Part shown: piece after piece, positions 59,471-64,000 of the stretch
How positions within the stretch are numbered: the first letter of the stretch is position 1
How the letters are laid out: every line of letters begins with the position of its first letter
Assembly: GCA_028023455.1 (NCBI GenBank)
Contig: JAQFVV010000030.1
Location: 10,589,649-10,653,648, forward strand
DNA from: Epiperipatus broadwayi
Lineage: Eukaryota; Onychophora; Udeonychophora; Euonychophora; Peripatidae
DNA length: 64,000 nt
Reading direction: 5' to 3'
Made by a program: the position numbers and the translations under genes
The notes under the pieces: generated by a model
Told to the model about the DNA's origin: nothing
Seen by the model: the letters and a program-made list of their open reading frames with translations, nothing else
The model's database searches: none

Positions 59471-60340
59471 TTGGAAAAAATACCACATATATTACAAATA
59501 TATGGATTCCATGTGGACCTAGATAACAAGAGATTGGTATTTTGGTTAGCTTCTGCAAGAAATCAATAGCATGGAGTGGTTTGTCTAACTCTGGTTGTCC
59601 AAAGAGATCTTCAGGAAGTGTAAAACCACAATGTCACTGTAGATTTTATTTGAAATATTTGTATATTGGTTCTATCATATTATGTCCAGCTTTGGTAATA
59701 CTCTTGGTTTCAAGTATTTGTGAAACTTGACAGTGGAAGGATACTCCAGAGCCCATCTAATGTACTCTCATGTTCAGGTGTGTTGTTTTGTTAGATTGTT
59801 TTGTGGCAAGGTACTCTTTTAGAGTGTTGCAGGTGTCATTATATATTTACATAAGTCTGTGTATATGTATCTGGTGCAGATTTACACATGATTAATCTTT
59901 TATATAATTCATCAGCCAAAGTTAGGAGTCTTGAGGATGGTGGTATGGTTCTGCTAATATGATTTATATTAAATGACAGCATGTTGATAAAGGAAATGTA
60001 CCATAGAACAGGATCAAGTTGCATAGTGCTAAGTTTAAATAACATAATATATGTTTCAGAGTACAAAAATTCAGAAGTATGTGCAGGAAGAATTATTCTA
60101 TTGTTTTATGAAGTTGAATTGTTGATGTTTGCATTGCACTCAGATTGAGTTAGAGCATTTGACTAGAGTGATTAGAAAAGGGTGAGGGATTAAGTATCAA
60201 TTTAATTTAAGTGATGAAGCATGGGTGAATAAAAGCACAGGTCAATAAGTGAGATGTGATGACTGTTGTAGAAAGAGATGGAGTTGTGTGGTAAGAAACC
60301 TTCAGCTCTTATTAGGGGTATTGCAAGTTGATGTAGCCAC
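59471..60340 (-). other. Probable continuation of a decayed LINE
   Basis: On the - strand, downstream of the endonuclease match at 60360. Fragments such as the ORF at 60066-59839 (75 residues) fall where more LINE protein would be expected, but no RT motif is clear. Low confidence. Confidence 0.3.
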
Positions 60341-60740
60341 TTTGAAACAAAAGTGTGATACTCATATTAAAGTCACCCATTAAAACAACTGGGTAAGATG
60401 TTGATGATAGTAGTGGGTTGATATTAAGCAGTAGTCTTGAGATGACAGTTGGTCCATTGTGCAACAGTACAGTGGTGAAAAGTGACTATAAGTAGGTTTG
60501 AGTCGATATATATAATTTTAAAGTAGGAAAATTGGAAGGTTCTTGTGATGACCAAGCCAGTGTCTCCTGAAGGTGATGATGAATCTTGTGAATAGGTGGA
60601 AAAGCCTTGGGTCCTTAAATAGGTTGTGAAATCAATCTGAAAACCACTATATATGTTTGTTTCCAGCAGACCCAGGGTGTATTAAATCCATTTACTTAGC
60701 TGGAGGTTTTTTTGAATTGAGTTTAGATTTCAAACATTGA
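60341..60740 (-). pseudogene. LINE APE endonuclease fragment
   Basis: On the - strand the frame at 60393-60360 reads PVVLMGDFNMS. GDFN (60366-60377) is the catalytic block of the AP-endonuclease of non-LTR retrotransposons. Upstream in nearby frames SSSPSGDTGLVI and IIYIDSNLLIVTF fit the preceding strands of the same fold. Unlike the RTE pieces in this window, the flanking residues resemble the CR1/Jockey-type group, but the clade is uncertain. Confidence 0.6.
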
Positions 60741-62290
60741 AAGCTTCTATTTTTGTTTTTATGTTAAAAGTAAATGAATATATGTTTTGAGGATCAGCTG
60801 TTTTATATTGACTTGATTGAGATTTCCATTTGTTGCTTTGTTTATAAGGCTTAGAAAAAAGATTATATGACTATAAATGGCCAGCTATGACTCAAAATTA
60901 AAGTTTTCAGAGCTGGCATCTAGGACATCAAAGTATTTAAGAGATCGTTTGTTTGCATTATTTTTTAAACAGGGAAGGTTTGATATCTATTGGTATACTA
61001 GTGTATATATGTTTACCGTCAGGGTTTGTTTTTGATTTATTGCTCAGTTTGGGGTTTTGGTAAGTAAAAGATGCAGATTTTGGGGCTCAATTAGAGCATC
61101 TTATGTTTGTTGAGTGTTTGTTAAGTAGGGACTACAGGATTCCAGATTATAAATGCTATTACTAGTGGAGCATGTTAGGTTAATTTTGGTATCAAGTGTT
61201 TTTATTTTTTATTACCATGATCTTTTCATGGTCACACAAGTTTTTTTAATTATCATCATTATTATTATTATTGTAGTTGTTGTTATTATTATTGTTGTTG
61301 TTGTTATTATTGTTGTTGTTATTATTATTGTTTATTGATGCAATAGCAGAAAATGCATTGTTGATTTATTTAAATGTGTACCAGCCCACCATAATTAAGT
61401 AATCATCTTTTGAGGATTGCCTGAGCACAACTTTAATGACACAACACTAGATTAATTACAATGCCTTTGAAAAATGTGTCCCTATCATTTTTGGAAATGG
61501 AACCCTTAAATTGAGCAAATTTGAAAAAGAGTCATCATACATTTTTATTCCATGCTGATTAGTAATTGATGTTATAAAAATATATATCATAGAAAAACGT
61601 TTCTTCTAAGAACTTTAACAAAAGAAAATAGAAAAAAAACCTTAATAATTCAGTATAATCCATGTATTATATCTTAATTTATTTCTTTTATATTAGTAAT
61701 CAAGTTAGTTTTATTTAATTATTTTTTATACTTAGCCATTGTATAAATTTATTCTAAAATAATTATTTTAACTATGTGTGTATGTGTGAATTAGTTGTAT
61801 CTTGTAAATAAATGGTTATTAGTTTATAAAATTCAAGTTGTCAGTGCCATATTTTATTGTATTTCATTTCAAATGTTTGCACTAGCATTTATTAGCTCCA
61901 TGTTTGTAAAAAAGAGTTAAATTACAATGCTTAACCACTGAGCAGGTGCCAAATATTGGTAATTACAAAAATATAAAATTTGAAATTAGTGATGAAAAGA
62001 TGGCATCCTAATAAAAGCTGAGAATGCATTACTTTTTATTTAAAACAATTATTTCTGAGTTACAAAATCTGTTTCAAATCCCTAGTAGTGATTTTGTGAG
62101 GGTGATTAAAAAAATATAACCCATTCTTTTAAATTCAATCATCTCCATCTTTATCCATCTTATATATAACTGTATGAAAGTTATGCTAATTAGTTATATA
62201 TAGAAGTAGTACCTACATGTTACCAATACTTTAAAAATAAACTTAAATGGAATGCTTTCAGTAAAAACAATTTGATAGTAAAAGAAATAT
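60741..62290. other. Non-coding region
   Basis: Contains the trinucleotide tract at 61250-61335. No gene supported. Confidence 0.4.
61250..61335. repeat. (ATT)/(GTT) trinucleotide tract
   Basis: Alternating runs of att and gtt triplets over about 85 bp. Confidence 0.9.
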
Positions 62291-62294
62291 GCCT

Positions 62295-62545
62295 AAGTGC
62301 TTGAAAACTAAAAAAATTAATGAGTGTGTTTTACCAATGTTTAATAATGGATTTGAAATATGGAAACTTAATAGAAGGATGGTATAAAAGATACACAGCA
62401 AAATATGGAAAGATGTATGTTAAGAGTAATAATTATTTAAAGCAAATTGTATAGATAAAAAAACTATTATAAATATAATTGATATTATTGAAAGAACTAA
62501 GATGCTGAAACAAAAATGGACACTATCTGAAGAACTAAAGTTTTA
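62295..62545 (+). pseudogene. RTE-type LINE fragment, region after the RT
   Basis: In pieces the + strand reads ECVLPMFNNGFEIWKL (RTE proteins usually have VLP...YG.E.W.L) and, after frame breaks, TIINIIDIIERTKMLKQKW (usually T.V.DVIERI..LKW.W). The second block overlaps the start of the segment preserved at 47790, so both come from the same kind of element. Confidence 0.6.
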
Positions 62546-63044
62546 AACGGGATCACAAAATATTGTAAAATAACTAAAAAAAGATTATGAGTAAAGTAAA
62601 TGGATAGGATATTAAAGTTTACTCACAGAGTGATGAACTTCTGAATAAATAAAATGGATTAAACAAGAAAAATTCTTCATCCAAAAATGGATTGTTAATG
62701 TGGATATTACAAAGAGATCTTTAAAATGTATGTGTATAATGTGGCTTTAAAGATTAATAGCAGCTCAAATTAGTTATTACAACTGTATTATCCACAGAAA
62801 TCTCTGATATATGAATTAGTAAATTTATATATTGCCATGTGGTGGGGGGGGACATATTTAATCTATATATATAACATTGTTGTGAAAAATAAAAAAATCA
62901 ATTCTATAAACTTAGTTATACTAACAATATTTTCATCAAAATGTAAACATTACAAGCATAATGCTAAACTAGTCAATAAATAATTAAAATTAGCCCAAAC
63001 CCAAAGCTCAACCAGACTAGCCAAGAAAAAATAAAATCAAAAAC

Positions 63045-63090
63045 ACAACCAATGGTTTCATTGCTACAAACAGACTTCTCAAGTGTAAAG
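63045..63090 (-). ncRNA. Hammerhead-like motif in PLE copy 2 (degenerate)
   Basis: Same arrangement as at 2396-2440: CUUGAGA, a stem-loop around CUGUUUGUAGCA, GAAA, then CCAUUGG and UU. Conserved GAAA and a pairable stem III; box 1 is non-canonical. Confidence 0.42.
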
Positions 63091-63116
63091 AACTACAAAA
63101 CAACACCTTATTTGTA

Positions 63117-63425
63117 TTAAACATTATCCATAAATCCATTTAATTCCCATCCACCCTTAATATTAAAAGAATTTTTAAATAAGTTAATTGCTTCAGAATA
63201 ATAAATTTTCAATAATAATGTGACCTGTATTTTTTCATGGACTAATAAAGCATAACTAAGATATTTATTTCTAACCCTACTTTTATGGACCTTTATTTTT
63301 TCATTTAAATTCAAACTACTCTGACCTATGTAAACCTTCTTACAATAACAAGGGATAATATATAGTACACCAGGAATAGTCTTCCTGTCAAAAATTTCCT
63401 TTATATTATTTAATAAATTATTCAA
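63117..63425 (-). pseudogene. GIY-YIG endonuclease of PLE copy 2
   Basis: A 102-residue ORF with GVLYIIPCYCKKVYIGQS in one frame, so both halves of the GIY-YIG signature are continuous here (they are split in copy 1). Followed by NLNEKIKVHKSRV. A deletion after HEKIQ removes the block that in copy 1 reads TGHTIDF and beyond, so the domain is damaged later on. Confidence 0.88.
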
Positions 63426-63459
63426 ATAACATTTTTCTAAATTGCATGTTTTTATTAAA

Positions 63460-63677
63460 TTAGTAATAATTGAAAGGTTGTTAGTCTTTCACATGTGCCT
63501 ACAGTTGTTTCTCAGACAGCCAATCAGATTTTTAAACAGCTGTCTTAAAAACGATCAGGCCTTGACACACATCAAGGCCTGATCATTTTTAAGACAGCTG
63601 TTTAAAAATCTGATTAGCTGTCTGAGAAACAACTGCAGGCACATGTGAAAGACTAGAAACCTTTCAATTATTACTAA
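63460..63677. mobile_element. Palindromic MITE inserted in the PLE
   Basis: About 218 bp, an almost perfect hairpin: each arm about 105 bp (contains gtctttcacatgtgcct, cagctgtctta, atcaggcctt), loop about 5 bp (acaca) at about 63568. Arms differ at only a few sites. It splits the PLE reading frame, and PLE sequence resembling gaataattta occurs on both sides, possibly a target duplication. Confidence 0.85.
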
Positions 63678-63776
63678 ATTATTCAAAGTAATGCCCCCTT
63701 TCCAAGCAATTTTCTTATTTTCAAACAAATTACTATTCTTATATACAATTTTATAAGAAGACAATTTAAATGGCAA
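63678..63776 (-). pseudogene. PLE copy 2, linker before GIY-YIG
   Basis: Reads MPFKLSSYKIVYKNSNLFENKKIAWKGG from 63776 downward, matching LPFKLSSYKIVCRNSKLFGNKKTAWKRG of copy 1. The ORF then runs into the palindrome. The segment 63777-64000 continues the same protein region in broken frames. Confidence 0.85.
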
Positions 63777-64000
63777 AGAAATAAAATCATATTTTTCTTT
63801 ATTTTACATCCTTACAAATATTACTATTAAATAAAATACTTTTAACAAATTTATCAGAGTAGCCAACATTCAAATAATCTTTATAAAATTGATCTTTCTG
63901 AAACATATCACATCTAATATACCATTGTCATAAATCTTCAGGTAAATAAACTTTTTAAAAGTTTTAAAAGCTATTGTAGGAAATTATAAAACATTAAAGT

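Larger units (their letters stand above)
62942..64000 (-). mobile_element. Penelope-like element, copy 2, running out of the window
   Basis: Reverse complement of the first PLE's 3' half: RT-endonuclease linker, GIY-YIG domain and 3' tail ending at about 62942 (aagcataatgc). Coding sequence is closely related to the copy at 1-2566 but with independent mutations, and it is split by a palindromic insertion at 63460-63677. The window ends within the RT-to-endonuclease linker. Confidence 0.9.

Overview
This is a gene-poor, strongly AT-rich stretch of animal nuclear DNA. It contains no convincing intact host gene and no rRNA or ordinary tRNA gene. What can be read is nearly all mobile DNA and its debris: Penelope-like elements (PLEs), RTE-type and other non-LTR retrotransposon remnants, two Ty3/gypsy-like gag remnants (one between long terminal repeats), a tRNA-derived SINE, a SPIN-like hAT miniature transposon, many long-hairpin MITEs, and abundant (TA)n, (GATA)n and degenerate satellite repeats. 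These families, the low coding density and the size of the non-coding tracts point to a large, AT-rich invertebrate genome. A flatworm or mollusc would fit, but the sequence does not settle the species.

Layout. 1-2566: a PLE on the + strand (RT plus GIY-YIG endonuclease, four frame-broken ORFs) whose 3' tail sequence also occurs inverted at its 5' side. 2591-7526: an LTR element with two ~1.4 kb direct repeats around a decayed gag. 13.58-14.84 kb: a second, more diverged PLE behind a (TA)n tract. 17.9-20.5 kb: tRNA-like dispersed repeats, a tandem duplication and a telomere-like array. 30.6-32.9 kb: tandem and inverted ~415 bp and ~362 bp repeats carrying hammerhead ribozymes, with a third relative at 34.8-35.2 kb. 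38.9-43 kb: a ~60 bp degenerate satellite, SINE copies and a GATA tract. 42.5-51.3 kb: RTE LINE fragments, hairpin MITEs and the SPIN-like element. 54.8-58.4 kb: a minus-strand gag remnant interrupted by about 2 kb. 59-61 kb: a minisatellite and a LINE endonuclease remnant. 62.9-64 kb: a PLE on the - strand running out of the window, split by a palindromic MITE.

The most interesting system is the hammerhead family. At 30702-30761 (- strand) there is a complete type I hammerhead fold: core CUGAUGA and GAAA, a 4-bp stem II, a self-complementary stem III, cleavage triplet AUC, and a stem I with an internal loop. Relatives in the same array and at 34.9 kb keep the fold with different stem sequences, including compensated stem changes. 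Tandem spacing of about 415 bp, short palindromic stem III and (TA)n flanks match what is known of animal retrozymes, small non-autonomous retroelements thought to be moved by PLE enzymes. The window holds PLEs with similar (TA)n flanks. Whether any copy is active cannot be told from the sequence; only one ribozyme here has an undamaged core.
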